Below, in pieces: positions 1 to 11,778 of a stretch of DNA of 64,000 bases; the first letter of the stretch is position 1; every line of letters starts with the position of its first letter. The DNA comes from Sialis fuliginosa (lineage: Eukaryota; Arthropoda; Insecta; Megaloptera; Sialidae): assembly GCA_961205875.1 (NCBI GenBank), contig OY540815.1:15003638-15067637 (forward strand). Direction: 5' to 3'. Under the pieces are notes generated by a model. The model did no database searches. It was not told the origin of the DNA and saw only the letters and a list, made by a program, of their open reading frames with translations. Position numbers and translations under genes: made by a program.

Positions 1-2455
1 TACTATAATCAATTATAACACATTTCTGGTCATAAATAACTTTATACCTATCAAAAAGGCTGTCGAACTCAAATTTTTGCATTTTTAAAGTAAAATGTTT
101 AGTCTGACCGCCGTTTTGAAAGGTATACAATTATTTTTGGTTAAAATAATAAAAAACAGGTTGTAAAAAATTTAATTATCTGTTTAAAATGAGAAAGACG
201 GAGATGATTGAACATTCCGTTCATTAGATACAGAGTGTTTACAAAATCCTTGTAAAACAAAACTTTGGGCCCTTGGTTGAGGGTGTTCCGAAGCAAATTT
301 TGCTAGGGAGTTTTCAGGAAATATACATCTGGACATGTTCTAATCACTGTTAAAATTTGGCACCTCATACATTTTTCCAAATTTTACACCAGTAAAAAAT
401 TCTACGTTGCCTGGACTAATGTTAGTTTATAACAGCAATTATCTTAAAAATACAGTACTAATGTTCGTTTTCACATAATATATTAAATACTTCTTTACTT
501 TAAGCAGTAATTGGTAACATGAATATATAGTTTATATTTTAATCAAATAATTTACATCGTTTGAATAGCATTCCCAACTCCATTCTAATAACAATTTACA
601 AGCACTGCAATGATGAAAATGGGAATCATTGTACAACGTACACAGGTGAAACATCGTGTCAACGTTAGTAGTAACATGCCGAACATAGTGTATGCAAGTA
701 TACATAAACAAAACGCGATTTGTAAAATGTGTCTCGAGGTTTTCCCCTACAACATCAGGTTTCTAGATTGCAACAAGCAGATGCTATATGTACTGTGGAA
801 AATCTAATATTGTTCAGGATTTGCTATTTAAAATATTTACGAGTTTCTCTAGTTTCAATGTAGCACATGTTTATGCAAATCACTGCAGGTAATAGTACTT
901 ATCTACTTTAGAACTTTCAAGTTTTGTGTTTATCTTTTTTCTTATTACTTATAGCAAAATTCTTATTTATTAGATTATTTAGAGGCGTTCACAAGTCAAA
1001 TCGCTCATTTGCTGTAACTAAAAAACTGAGTTGTTTATACAAGAAAACCCGTTCATACGTGTACTTTATACAGCAAGTACGACATATCTGAGCTCCTTTA
1101 ACTAACTACGAGAGAGCATAAATATATTTGAAAATTATCATATAAAGTTATAGGTACCAATTCAAAACTTTAAACGTGTCTCCTGAAAAATCACAATTTT
1201 CGAGTTATGACGTTGTTGCAGCAAATGAGTGATATGTTCGGTATTTAAAAGAATTTGCGGGTTATTATATATAAATGACAGCCCACTGACAGTTCTAATA
1301 AACATGGTTTCAATATTATACATTTATTACCATTGCTCTTAAATACCGAGCTAATTCATAACAGATTAACACCTCGCACATAGCGTTATTACGACATTAG
1401 TTTTTTGCGAATGTTAATGAAAAATTTACCCATAGTGCACATACTATAATCAAGGAATATTTAGTACTTTCTCAAACGTCGAGTTGACCTTTTCTCATCT
1501 ATTTAAAAGACGATAAAAACTACTAGTTAAAGCGATTTTAGTTACAATAAAATTTAAATAGAATTATTTAAAAAAAATTAAATATTGTACGATCTACGTA
1601 TTTTCTGAAAATTATTCCTTTTCTTAAATAAAAATACATATAAACAAATCAATATGACTTAAAAAAAATTCAATAAAGAGTACTAAAGAAATTTAACTAA
1701 TTTTAAGTACACAGTTTTTATTAAAATTAATCTTTTGTCATTTAGTTAACTAGTTGTGATGTTTGTAAGTAACATAGGTATGTATTTGTGTGGTATCTTA
1801 CCTGTTAAGAAAAACTTTTTAATAAGATAAATATCTTGTAGAAAACCTTGAAATATAGAATATCATTTACCTTATTTTCTTCGAATGATTATTTTTTTAC
1901 GTATAGTAAAATTTATAATCTAATATAAATTCATAGATTTTGAAGAATATTTATATAACATAAAAAAATTACTGTTATCAGTTTACGTACAAATAAGATT
2001 GTAGGTCACATAAATTAAATAAGAAGATTTTTTTGACATATAATGTGGGTAGAAAGAAGTATTTTCAAGTGTACTTACCGCTCTTTATATAGACTTACCT
2101 CGCTTTTTATGTTCGTTAATGATGCATGTGTATATAATATTTGACTTGGACTGGACATATATGTTTAAAAAACCCGATGTTATGAATAAACTGAGTATAT
2201 AAAATCATTTTAAAATTAAATTAAACATAATATATTTGGGTACATATGAAGTCTAACCCAATTTTGATTTTAATTATTTAGAAAAGGTACTCTGATATGC
2301 TCTAATACAATTATAAGTTGAAATTTTGCCGCGAAACTTTCCGTTGTTGTCCATATAAGCGTAATTTTGACATGTTACATGGAAACATCATCAATGTTGT
2401 TTGATTTTATTTACACTATACAAAAAAGTCGGTGTGTTCTGTTCAATTATCTCTA
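1..2455. other. AT-rich stretch, nothing recognised
   Basis: No coding, RNA or repeat signature was recognised. A 65-codon ATG frame at 610-807 shows no domain, no neighbouring splice pattern and no composition shift, and is treated as chance. Confidence 0.6.
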
Positions 2456-3198
2456 TATATAAAAATGAATGTTCGTTTGTATGAGGCTTATAGACTCGGG
2501 AATTACTGAACCGATTTCAATGCGGTGTTAACCAATAGTTAGATAATTTTTCTGTGCAGTATCGTGGCTATTAATATTTTATGAAAATCTAAGATTTAAC
2601 ATCAAAAGAATAAAAAATCTTTATCAAGCCGTGTTTTGTTTCCATGATGTCATAGTATACTGTTATTAAGGTATATAAAAACATATTACCTACAGAATAT
2701 AGAATTATAAATAAATCTATAATTTACGGTTTCAATATTTTATTATATTAGTTTAGGTTACTACGATCACGTCTACTTCAAATATATATTTTGTCAAACA
2801 ATTGGATGATTTTGACATATTATTATGTTAACAATTGAATATTTTGAAATACCTATATTGATTGAAAATTGAAATATAAGGTAAAATATCGAAATTGATT
2901 ATTAACCGCGAGTTGTTTTTTTCTGACTTCATGAAATTTACACAAAATATACATCTAAAACTATCCAAATTAATAAAATATTCAAACCGTAATTATAGAA
3001 TTTTTTATTCCATGGCTACTATATTTTTGTGATGTTTTTATATAAATGGCAGTTATATGCTGTGACATCATGGAAACAAAACACGACTTGATAAATTTTA
3101 TTTAGTCTTTTGATGTTAAAAACAGAAAAAAACCGCATTGAAATCAGTTCAATAATTTCCAATTCTATAAGCCTCATACAAACGAACATTTATTTTTC
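2456..3198. mobile_element. Fold-back element with Helitron-like 5' ends in head-to-head orientation
   Basis: The left arm starts TATATAAAAATGAATGTTCG and runs to about 2750. Its reverse complement returns from about 2965 to 3198, ending CGAACATTTATTTTTCG. Arms share long blocks, for example CCGTGTTTTGTTTCCATGAT at about 2623 against its complement near 3068-3090. The right arm lacks about 90 bases present in the left (between the GCGGTG and TTAACATC blocks). The phrases TATATAAAAATGAAT and GAACCGATTT resemble the 5' ends of insect Helitron-like elements (from memory of that family). A symmetric structure is not normal for a Helitron, so this may be an inverted dimer or a MITE that adopted the end. 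No target duplication is obvious. Open frames inside are products of the repeat. Confidence 0.7.
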
Positions 3199-5366
3199 GA
3201 TCTTGGAACGGAATAAAAAAATAAATGGTTTGTATACACCTAAAAGACCATTCTCGTTAAATATGTATATTAACTATCCGTACTTGCGAGTGTTTATTGT
3301 ATCTAAAATAAATCACAACAGAAGAATTCTACAAGTTAATAATAGTGCAAAGTTCCCAATACTTTTACGACCTCATGTGTCAGGGAAACACAAATTTCCA
3401 ACCTTTTTTCTCGTTGAATATCTTTATTGACATATGGTGTCTACTCCGTTAGAAATAGGTCCAGTGTCCTTGGCAACCTAAGCAAGCCATTTGAATAATG
3501 GAATCCGGGGTGTGTCTCATTTCAAAATGCGTCTTCGCCATTTTATTGTATTCGTGTAAGAATGAGGTTTCTTTTACACAGCGTATCATATTACTATATC
3601 ACTTGGGATGATTCTTCGGGACTTATTAAAAATATTTCTTGTCTTTTATATTCAGACGCAGATAAATTGTTATGAGGAAATATTTTTTTTATAAATTAAT
3701 TACGTGTATACCCTACATTTCGTATCTTTTTTATAATGTTTTACGCTTTTCATTATTCAAAAGTTTTTCTTGTTATCGTGGGTGCTTTATTAATATTACT
3801 TTACTCTTATTTTTAATTATAAAACGAATGAACAAATATTTTAGAGAGCCAGGTAAGTCACGTCTTGTCTTGGTTTTTAAAACACAGCATCGTTTCAGCC
3901 TCGTATTTTATGTATTTAATTTTTTTTTTTTAAATGTAACGAATCACGTGATATTTGCTTTAATTATTAATTTAGAGATTTATAACAAACAGTTGATTTT
4001 CACTAATAATTGACTCTCAACGAGATTTATTTAGTAAAATTAATATCGTCTCAGTCTCGTTTCATTGAAATTTCACTGCCTCGGCGTGAAGCCTTACTTG
4101 AATCTAAGAACAATCGTAAATAATAATTAAAATTATTTATTAATTGTGTTTAGTTTCAATCGAAGTTTCGTGGATATTTTAGTATAAAATATATAATGAT
4201 AATGAAACAATAAAACAAAAGTTTTATTGTTAAAAACTAAATGTTAGTATTACCTCATTAATACAAATCATAAATATATGTACATATATACGAATTGATA
4301 AATAGACAATAATTAACAAAAAACACATATCTCTAAATTTCTAAATGACACGATATGTAAATAATGTGATATCTTAATTTCTTTGAAAATGAGAAATCGT
4401 AAATTTCGGCATGTATTTTGGCCGAAGAGAACATAAATTCCAATGAATAGAGTAATTAGTACAAATAATTCTATTGAAAGAAGCTATAATAATATCTCCT
4501 TTGCTCGTATCCCTGAGAGTTATGAAGGTACTTAATTAAATTTTAAAGCTGGGAAATTCTCGCGCTCGTAATTTTGAACGCAAAGTGATATTTTTGAAAT
4601 GCGAACATGAAATATTGTTCCCCGTATTAATTTTCATGTATATACAACATTCCATGTGACATTTTTTTGTCGTTTGGATATTAAAAATATTTTTACTTTG
4701 GTGACTCAAATAATGAATGAAATATATCATGTGGTATTTGTATAAATAATTAGTCGTATTTTTTGTAAATGAATGTAGATAAAAGAAACAAATAGGTTTA
4801 GTTTTTTTCTAAATATAAATATATTTGGTTTAAAACAATCAAAGAAAAAAATCTCAGATGTATCTTTAAACAACTAATTTTACTTGTTGAACTTTGACTT
4901 AATGTTGGTTTGAAGAAGGAAATTTTTTTGATAAATTCAGTCCTTGAAAGATCTGATTTCTTATTTAAATCGAATTTATATTTCACCTTTCACTAAAAAG
5001 GAGGATGTTGATAGAGGTCTGTTCGGGTCTGCACCAATATTTAAAAGTATCAATATTTTTCTATGCAAATTGAACATTTCATAGTACATACATATTATAC
5101 ATACCTACATGTTTATTTTACAGAACCAAACAATTTTGCTGAAAACATAAAATATTTGGTTCACTCGAAAATATAAGTATATTTAACTCAACCAAATATT
5201 TATACCTACTAATTAAAAATTTAAAAGAATATTTGTTTAATATATGTAACCCACATTGTTGATTATTTGGATCTTAACCATTCATTTTCGTTTAATTTTA
5301 TTACGATAAGTATATAAATCCAATTTAATATTTTTCAGTGTAGTATATGTAAACGTAAAAATAATT
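3199..5366. other. AT-rich stretch, nothing recognised
   Basis: The 113-codon frame at 3672-4013 is Phe/Leu/Ile-rich, as expected of translated AT-rich DNA, and has no motif. A slightly GC-richer patch at 3434-3560 (CTCCGTTAG to CTTCGCC) could be part of an old insertion but matched nothing I know. Confidence 0.5.
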
Positions 5367-5486
5367 CAATATCGAAGATACAAGAAGCTTTGTGATCGTT
5401 TTAGAAAATGAGACAAAAAAATTGCTCTCCGATTCCAAAATTTTAAATTGATCATTCCGTTTCAAGTCAAGACAAACACTTTTCCA
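5367..5486 (+). repeat. Dispersed repeat family A, truncated copy
   Basis: Begins CAATATCGAAGATACAAGAAG and continues through GTGATCGTTTTAGAAAATG and TCTCCGATTCCAAAATTTTA to AGTCAAGACAAACACTTTTCC. It matches 23150 onwards on the same strand and the reverse complement of 28016-28142 and 55083-55213. Only about 120 bases of the roughly 350-390-base family are present. No coding content; the family class (SINE, LINE tail or MITE) is not decidable here. Confidence 0.7.
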
Positions 5487-5819
5487 ATGTTTTTATTTTA
5501 ATATTCATTCCAACTCGTCAATATCAAATAAATATTAACGCGTAGAAGTAATAATTACACAGTTAAATATATATTTTATTAAAATTTCGGATATACTTGA
5601 ATTATTAAATATGACAATTTTTTATCCATGCTATAAAATAGAGTAACAAGATCTTCTTAAAATTTAAAACGAACAGAACTAAAAAAACTGTGGGATGAAA
5701 ATCCAACGCCTCTCATAAAAACACCTCATTCCATTTCCTCAAGACACTGTGAAACACAATTACCATATTTAAATAATTCTGCGACGGTACGTATACATAC
5801 ATACCATCCGAAGAACAAT

Positions 5820-6176
5820 ATTACAAATTTCTAAACCGCGGTGGTGTGTTTAAGGCGGCTGAAGAACTGATATTTTATGCAACATTTGCTATCCCGCTTG
5901 CTTCGCAACGTACGAAAATGAAATTATATTGCCGGCGATATCTACGCTCACACAGCGGATCAAGTCGTCGTCTTCGGGTGGATTCGTACAGCGTGCTAGA
6001 TCAACCTAACTGCAGAGTTGGTACAAATTTGCTAGACCTCATTGTTGTTATCAGATCGGCTTACACAAAAGATCGTTGTACTGATCTTTTCGAGTGTGAA
6101 GAGTTAGTTAATAAAATTCTCTATATGTTGACGTGTTATTGTTTATTTTACACTTCGACAGATTATTATACAGGAT
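5820..6176 (+). other. GC-richer open stretch, unrecognised (possible exon or TE remnant)
   Basis: One plus-strand frame stays open for about 110 codons over a patch visibly richer in G+C (for example GATATCTACGCTCACACAGC, 5937 onwards) than the surroundings. There is no ATG at the head of the frame, so it would have to be an internal exon or a decayed fragment. The product is Leu/Arg/Cys-rich with no motif I recognise and no signal peptide. The frame runs into the family D repeat tip at 6169. It could also be a fragment of an unrecognised transposon. Confidence 0.2.
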
Positions 6177-6290
6177 GATTCATCAATGTCGTGCAAAACT
6201 AAAAATTGGGAAAAATATCTTAAGCAAAACATTTTATGTTAGGGAGCTATGCTTTCGCTGACTTTTTGATAGGAAATTTTGTGATTCATA
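6169..6290 (+). repeat. Dispersed repeat family D, terminal fragment
   Basis: TACAGGATGATTCATCAATG followed by TCGTGCAAAACT matches the reverse complement of the end at 58905-58982 and, more weakly, 47530-47562. The following TTAAGCAAAACATTTTATGT and AGGGAGCTA match the body of the copy at 45.9 kb (TTTTAAGCAAAAAACCTTATG, AGGGAGCTACAG). The ACAGG(G/A)TGATTCA tip next to TA looks like a transposon terminus, but no partner end was found downstream. Confidence 0.5.
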
Positions 6291-7689
6291 AGAAGGCATT
6301 TTTTTATATATGCTTAGTTATCGCTACGTAAGCCGTAACAGGTAAAAACATATCATTCATTTAACTTTGGCAATAATTATTTATAAATTTTTTAAACAAT
6401 TGCGCATTGTTTCATATATGCACAAAATGACCCAATGAATAAACCTGCACCAACTATAATATTTTTTTCACATAAGAATTAATGCAAGTGATTTTTATAA
6501 TTGCACGGGTCTATCTTTTCTTAAATGGAAAAAAGGTACAAACATTGTTATTTTTTACAAAAAAATATCCATAGATGTAGATTAAAAGAAAAAAAATTTA
6601 CAAGGTATTAAACAAAATTAAAGACGTAGGTACATAGATTTCTGATTAAAATAAATAAGATTTCAACACGGGTTTTTAAACCAATCCTTTTATACATTTC
6701 AGCGATTCCTAACATCACAAACATAAATGAGTTTTTGGGATATTTCTTGATCGCCGCATTATCAAGTTTGCTGTGAAATTAATTAATTTGATGAAACTTT
6801 TTTTGTTTATTTTAGTTAGTACTATACACCTTTAGGATTGCTGTTATGTTTAAACCCTGTATAGTGTGTATAGTGTTATTCACGTATAAGGAAAAAAGTA
6901 ATTTTTCCCATGTTAATCAAATGGAAAAAGACTCGGTTTGCGCCGTTCATATAGGTTTAATCTACGAGTCTGAAATTTTGGCACAATTAAGGACTGAAAA
7001 AATAAAAATAAAAAATAAATTAAAAAACACCCTAATGTACATATTGTTTATGCATTATGCATGCTATGTAATACATAATGTATATATAGGAAATGTTCGG
7101 TGTCACTACAAAGTCTACATGAATCTTCATATAACAACTGACATTGATTTCGATATGGTGCATACGATCTTTCATATTCGTTTTCAACAATCTCCCGTCA
7201 CAAATGTCATTCTTGGTTATCAGATCTAACTGACTTTTATACTGTCCAATCTCGTCGTCTCGAGTTAAGATTTACAATACTTATATCTTTTGGTGGAATT
7301 GTAATCCTCTTGGATATTTTATATTGAAAACTTTCTTTGGAATTATTAAAATCGCCTAACGGATTTTGTGCTCCATTACTTTTCCAATATCTCATCTTAT
7401 GCGGTAACAGTATTTGAATTATAGTTTTATCTATTAGATAGAAGTGAACTATTAACATTTGAAATATGAAACGGATTACTTTTATGCATTTGAGTTGAGT
7501 GAATTTAAAATATACGTAGTTTTAAATAAATGTTTCTTAGCTCTTTTATCTTTTAATTTTATCTTGATATTCTGCATTTAATTTTCATCTTTCAAGTTTA
7601 AATTAAAAAATTTAACGGATGATATTTTTTCCTTAAATCCTTGGCAAATAACACAACGTTACAACGTCGCCACGCCGATCTTGAAAATT
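6291..7689. other. AT-rich stretch with one 127-codon frame, nothing recognised
   Basis: A plus-strand ATG frame runs 6846-7229 (127 codons), the longest unexplained frame in the window. Its translation mixes hydrophobic runs with a Lys-rich segment near residues 50-62 and has no motif I know. There is no promoter or splice context and the codon content equals the local base composition. I treat it as probably chance. The minus-strand frame 7237-7458 is likewise unsupported. Confidence 0.4.
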
Positions 7690-8260
7690 CAAACAGTGTA
7701 AATGAATAAACCTGGAACTTTAGCCAGTATCATAACGCGATGCTGGCTAACGTAAAAATATTTAAAATTAAATATTTTGGTATTTTTTTCAACAGCTATT
7801 AAATATGAGTAATTACTGATTTTTTTAATAAGAATATTAATATGTGTTTCCCATGTTTTTAAATCAATATGTATTCCTAAAAAAATTATACTATTGACTA
7901 ATTTTATATTATTTTTTGTTAATACTATTTCATTTAAATAAAACTTTATAAATTGCGTCTTATTTACATTCAATTTTAAACTATTTTTATCGAACCAATC
8001 AGATAAGTCAGTCATTGCCATTTTAATATTATTAAGTAAAAAATTATTTTCAAGAGTGTTAAATATGATTGATATATCGTCTGCATGCATAGTTATTTTG
8101 TTGTTTATTATTTTTTTATTCATATATATTATAAATAATAAAGAACCTAGAATTTATCCTTGTGGTACACCTTTATGTTATTTTCGAAAAAGTGTCAGTC
8201 ATGTTATTGTTTATCATCTGTTTAATTTTAACTATTTTTAAGGTTTTAAATAACTTATCT
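7690..8260 (-). pseudogene. Non-LTR retrotransposon reverse transcriptase fragment, disrupted
   Basis: Read on the minus strand, this is the palm-to-thumb part of a jockey/CR1-type (non-LTR) reverse transcriptase. The fingers/palm block GVPQG is encoded at 8157-8171 and is followed directly by an in-frame TAA (8154-8156) where the family usually has Ser, then ILGSLLFIIY. About 70 nucleotides on comes the catalytic ADD box (8077-8085) in the context MHADDISIIF. Next come WFDKNSLKLNVNKT (the WF..N.L.LN..KT thumb motif) and FLGIHID. The longest stop-free part is 144 codons (7689-8123). Upstream of GVPQG, between about 8175 and 8340, the frame is broken by several stops and shifts. No endonuclease domain, poly-A tail or target duplication is visible, so this is a small old fragment. 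Family rank within non-LTR elements is inference. Confidence 0.85.
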
Positions 8261-10963
8261 TAACGGATAACAAATACTCAATTAATTCACCATCTGTTTT
8301 TATTTTGACACACATTAAAGGATTTTGTCGGCGCATGTTACCCTAACCACACTCTAACTGCTTGTCAGAGAGAGATGGGTTTCATCAATATTCGTTAGTT
8401 GCGTACGAAATCCTAACTTTTAAAAACATGGCTAGAGGTAAAGAGGGTTAGATAGCTATTTCTTATTTTAAATGTTATCATGTCAAACTGTACTTGATAT
8501 GAAACGAAATATAGGTATAGTGAGCTATCTGGAAAAATTATGAAGAAGAAAAAATATTATTAAATCGGTATAATGCTTAGTTATTACATTAGTTAATTCA
8601 ACGATCAATTAATACTCCGTTATATTTTAATGTAGTCCAACATTAGACTATTTTAAACAAGGAAGTTTATAAAATAACTAGATACTAACAACACATGAAG
8701 CATGTAAAAGATTCATTAAAAACATATTATCAATTTTAGTATTAAATCTGTAAGTTCGTTCTGTACAATGTACAATTTATTTTAGTCGATACCGATGTCG
8801 TTTAATATAGGTAAAATAATCAGTTCGATAGTTATTATAATTTTGATCTGTTCGTCGGAATTGGGAAACCGTGCAGAAGTGCTAATTCTTATTAAAAGAT
8901 TCAATACTGGAAAATTCGATTTATAATAAAATAAAACTTTTGCTCATAGCGAAATTGATATAAAAAAATATTACCCACGCATAAACTCACATCAAAACCT
9001 TGAAATGTGCTGGAAAAAGATTATCTTAACACACTCGAGAAACAGCTGATATTTATATTTATGTCTTTCTGTTCCGGGACGATAGTCATGAATTGTGACA
9101 ACTGAAAAATCATTTTTATTTATAACGCAAATTTATATTATCCTCGCCGAATATTTATTACTGATATAACACAGCGAACGTTAAGGAATGGGTGGGTTTT
9201 GTGCGCAACAACAAATATCTTTAATAGTTTGTTGTATTTCACATTTTGTTGTGTTGCAGATTTTTAACTGATAATGAAAATAAATATATACTGCTTTTGG
9301 AAGATATGTATAACTGCATTCATTTGTTTTTGTGATGAAAATTGAGTTAGGAGAATTATTTGAATATCTATGTATAATATTAATTTCTCAGTATTAAATT
9401 GAAAGTTATATTTATATATGTATAAGATTAGAATTTCTCCACGTCTATTTAAACAACGGTGCATGCCTGCACGACTGGCTACTCTAAAAACGTAGACACC
9501 TCAGTGTTATGCCATTGGTTATCCATTTCATTATTTTTTACTAAAAAATATTGTTTATAAAATTTTCGTAATTAATATATAGACAAAATATCAAATTTCT
9601 TAAGATGTGTATTTCCTAATTATTAAATATCATTCGTTGGTTTAATTACATCACATAACAACTTTCTTTTATTTTTATACATAAATATATTTATTATATG
9701 TAGTAAAATCTAAATTGTAAATTTTCCTTAGTTCGGGCCTGATGTAAACCAACGTTAATATAACCTAAATTAATTCTTGTATTTTTTCTTTTCTAAAAGT
9801 GAAAGTCGCATCAAAATAGGTTAGAGTTTTTTTGTAAAGTTGGAAAAAATGAAAAGTCAGAAAGGAAGGAAAACATAATAATATACAAATTTTTAAATCG
9901 AAATGAATCATAAAAATTAACGTCAATACAATAAACACAAAAGTGAAATACAATATAAAATGTTATTATTCAAAAGAATTATTTCATTTCACCAGTTTTG
10001 AAAATTCTATTCACATCGACACTAATTGTCGGTTCTTTCCCCGTCACCAAATAATTCAAGTCTCTCCAGTGGATGCTGTATGCAAATAAAACCATTAAAC
10101 TAACCTCCAGCTAAGTAATTGGCCGACGAATAATACATTAAGTTTGTTTGCTAATACACATTCGACAAATTAGTATGTAATAAGTAATTTACAGCAGAAT
10201 ACTTTACAATCCTTAAGGGAATTTTCACATCAATGCAGGATTACGTTATTTGCGAGTGTGTAGACATAATTAACAAGTTTAATTGTGCATAATATAAATA
10301 AATTATAGTCACTATTGATGGTATTAAAATATTTGTCTTTAGAAATAAAAAGGTAGATAGAGTAAATACATACGGAAAAAATCAACGAACAGACTTAATA
10401 TTAGAGTAAATTGAAACCGACATACATACGTATGTATATATGTACATATATTCACTTGTGCAATCGCGACTATTCTGGGAGTGTAGATGATTACACGTCT
10501 GTAGAATTAAATTTACTGCGCAATTAGTCTTTAGTATACAATGAAAATGAATTGACGTGAAATTAGCTCCGGATAAAGCTGATTGTGAGTTTTAAATCGC
10601 GTGGGATACTTCACTTATAATAATATTTAATTAGTGGTAGATATGCCATCATTTGAATAACTAGCAAATAAAAATATCGATTTTTGCACAAATATATATT
10701 GAGATTTTTCAGAGGAGGGTTTTTTTTATCTTGTATAAGTATTATTAGTTCGTGATCAGTAAAGGTTAGTTAGAGCTAAAAATTTTTTATATGAGACATT
10801 TTTGTTTGTTTGTTCAATAGTTTTAAATAATATATTTATTTGTTTATGAAAAATATGTAATATATACTTGTTATTAAGAGAAATGATATATTCAAACAAA
10901 TATAATAATATTCAAAAGAAATAAAAAATACATGGTGTATTTATAAAAAAATACATAAATGTA
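8261..10963. other. AT-rich stretch, nothing recognised
   Basis: Contains only short minus-strand frames (9264-9464, 9765-9953) with Ile/Phe/Tyr-rich translations. No repeat shared with the rest of the window was noticed. The last 20 bases before the element boundary at 10964 end in GTA. Confidence 0.5.
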
Positions 10964-11400
10964 CACGGTAAAAATTTTCGGTAATATTACATACTTTCTT
11001 TTGTAAAAAACTACTATACTTTATATGTAAACTGTAAAATTACATACATAATATATGAAAGTTACAGAAATTATGTAATTTCACAAGAAAAATTATGTAA
11101 TATTACATTTTACATATAATATTTGTAATAATACATATTTTTTGTACAATTACATAGTTTTTATTGAAAAATACATATTTTATACGGAATATTTGTTAAC
11201 ACATACATTTTCTGTATAAATTTACATAGTTTATATGCAATGTTATTTATTTATACATATAAATTATGTATATTACATTTTACATATAATATTTGTAATA
11301 ATACATATTTTTTGTACAATTACATATACATTATGTAATGCTATTTACTTATATGTACATATAAATTATGTATTTAATTATGTATATAAGGTTGGTTTAT
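10964..11400. repeat. Left subterminal repeat region (TTACATA array)
   Basis: Dense irregular repeats of TTACATA/TATGTAA. A segment of about 55 bases beginning TATTACATTTTACATATAAT occurs twice, at 11101-11155 and 11271-11325, apparently identical and 170 bases apart, showing recent internal duplication. The counterpart region is 15537-15951. Confidence 0.7.
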
Positions 11401-11463
11401 TTGCTACATATAATTGGTTTTATTCTTCGTATATAAATAATATTATTTATAAATTTATAATAA

Positions 11464-11550
11464 ACCTAGCTATGCCTGCGGCTTCGCTCGCGTGGACTAC
11501 GAAATTATTGTTTAGGATTTTTGAAAAATATGTATACTTGAATTAAAAAT
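11464..11550 (-). repeat. Helitron-like 3' tail, degenerate
   Basis: On the minus strand it reads GTCCACGCGAGCGAAGCCGC then AGGCATAGCTAGG. The copies at 31720-31795 and 32861-32940 share the AATTATT...GTCCACGCGAGCGAAG block on the plus strand. The GC-rich inverted-repeat stem followed by CTAG is the layout of Helitron 3' ends, and this wording resembles Helitron-like tails known from insects. No 5' end is joined to it. Confidence 0.5.
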
Positions 11551-11778
11551 GTTAGTTATGTGGTATCGCGGTATGTTAAAACGATTTAGCAAATCGTTTC
11601 CCACGGTTGCAAAATTCATATATATAATAACATCATAAATAAAAGAAGTGTGGTTGTACCTTTGTCTTATGAACACATTTACAGTAAGTATTATTCCCTT
11701 ATATTCTTTTTTCTCTTTCTATCACTAATAGGTACATATATTTAATAGATATATTTTGTCGGCTAAAGCATACAAAGA

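Noticed and set aside
3110..3430. 106-codon plus-strand frame
   Set aside because: Its first third is the right arm of the fold-back element and the rest shows no coding signal.
6846..7229. 127-codon ATG frame
   Set aside because: No domain, splice context or composition shift. A frame of this length is plausible by chance across six frames of 64 kb. Kept only as a note.
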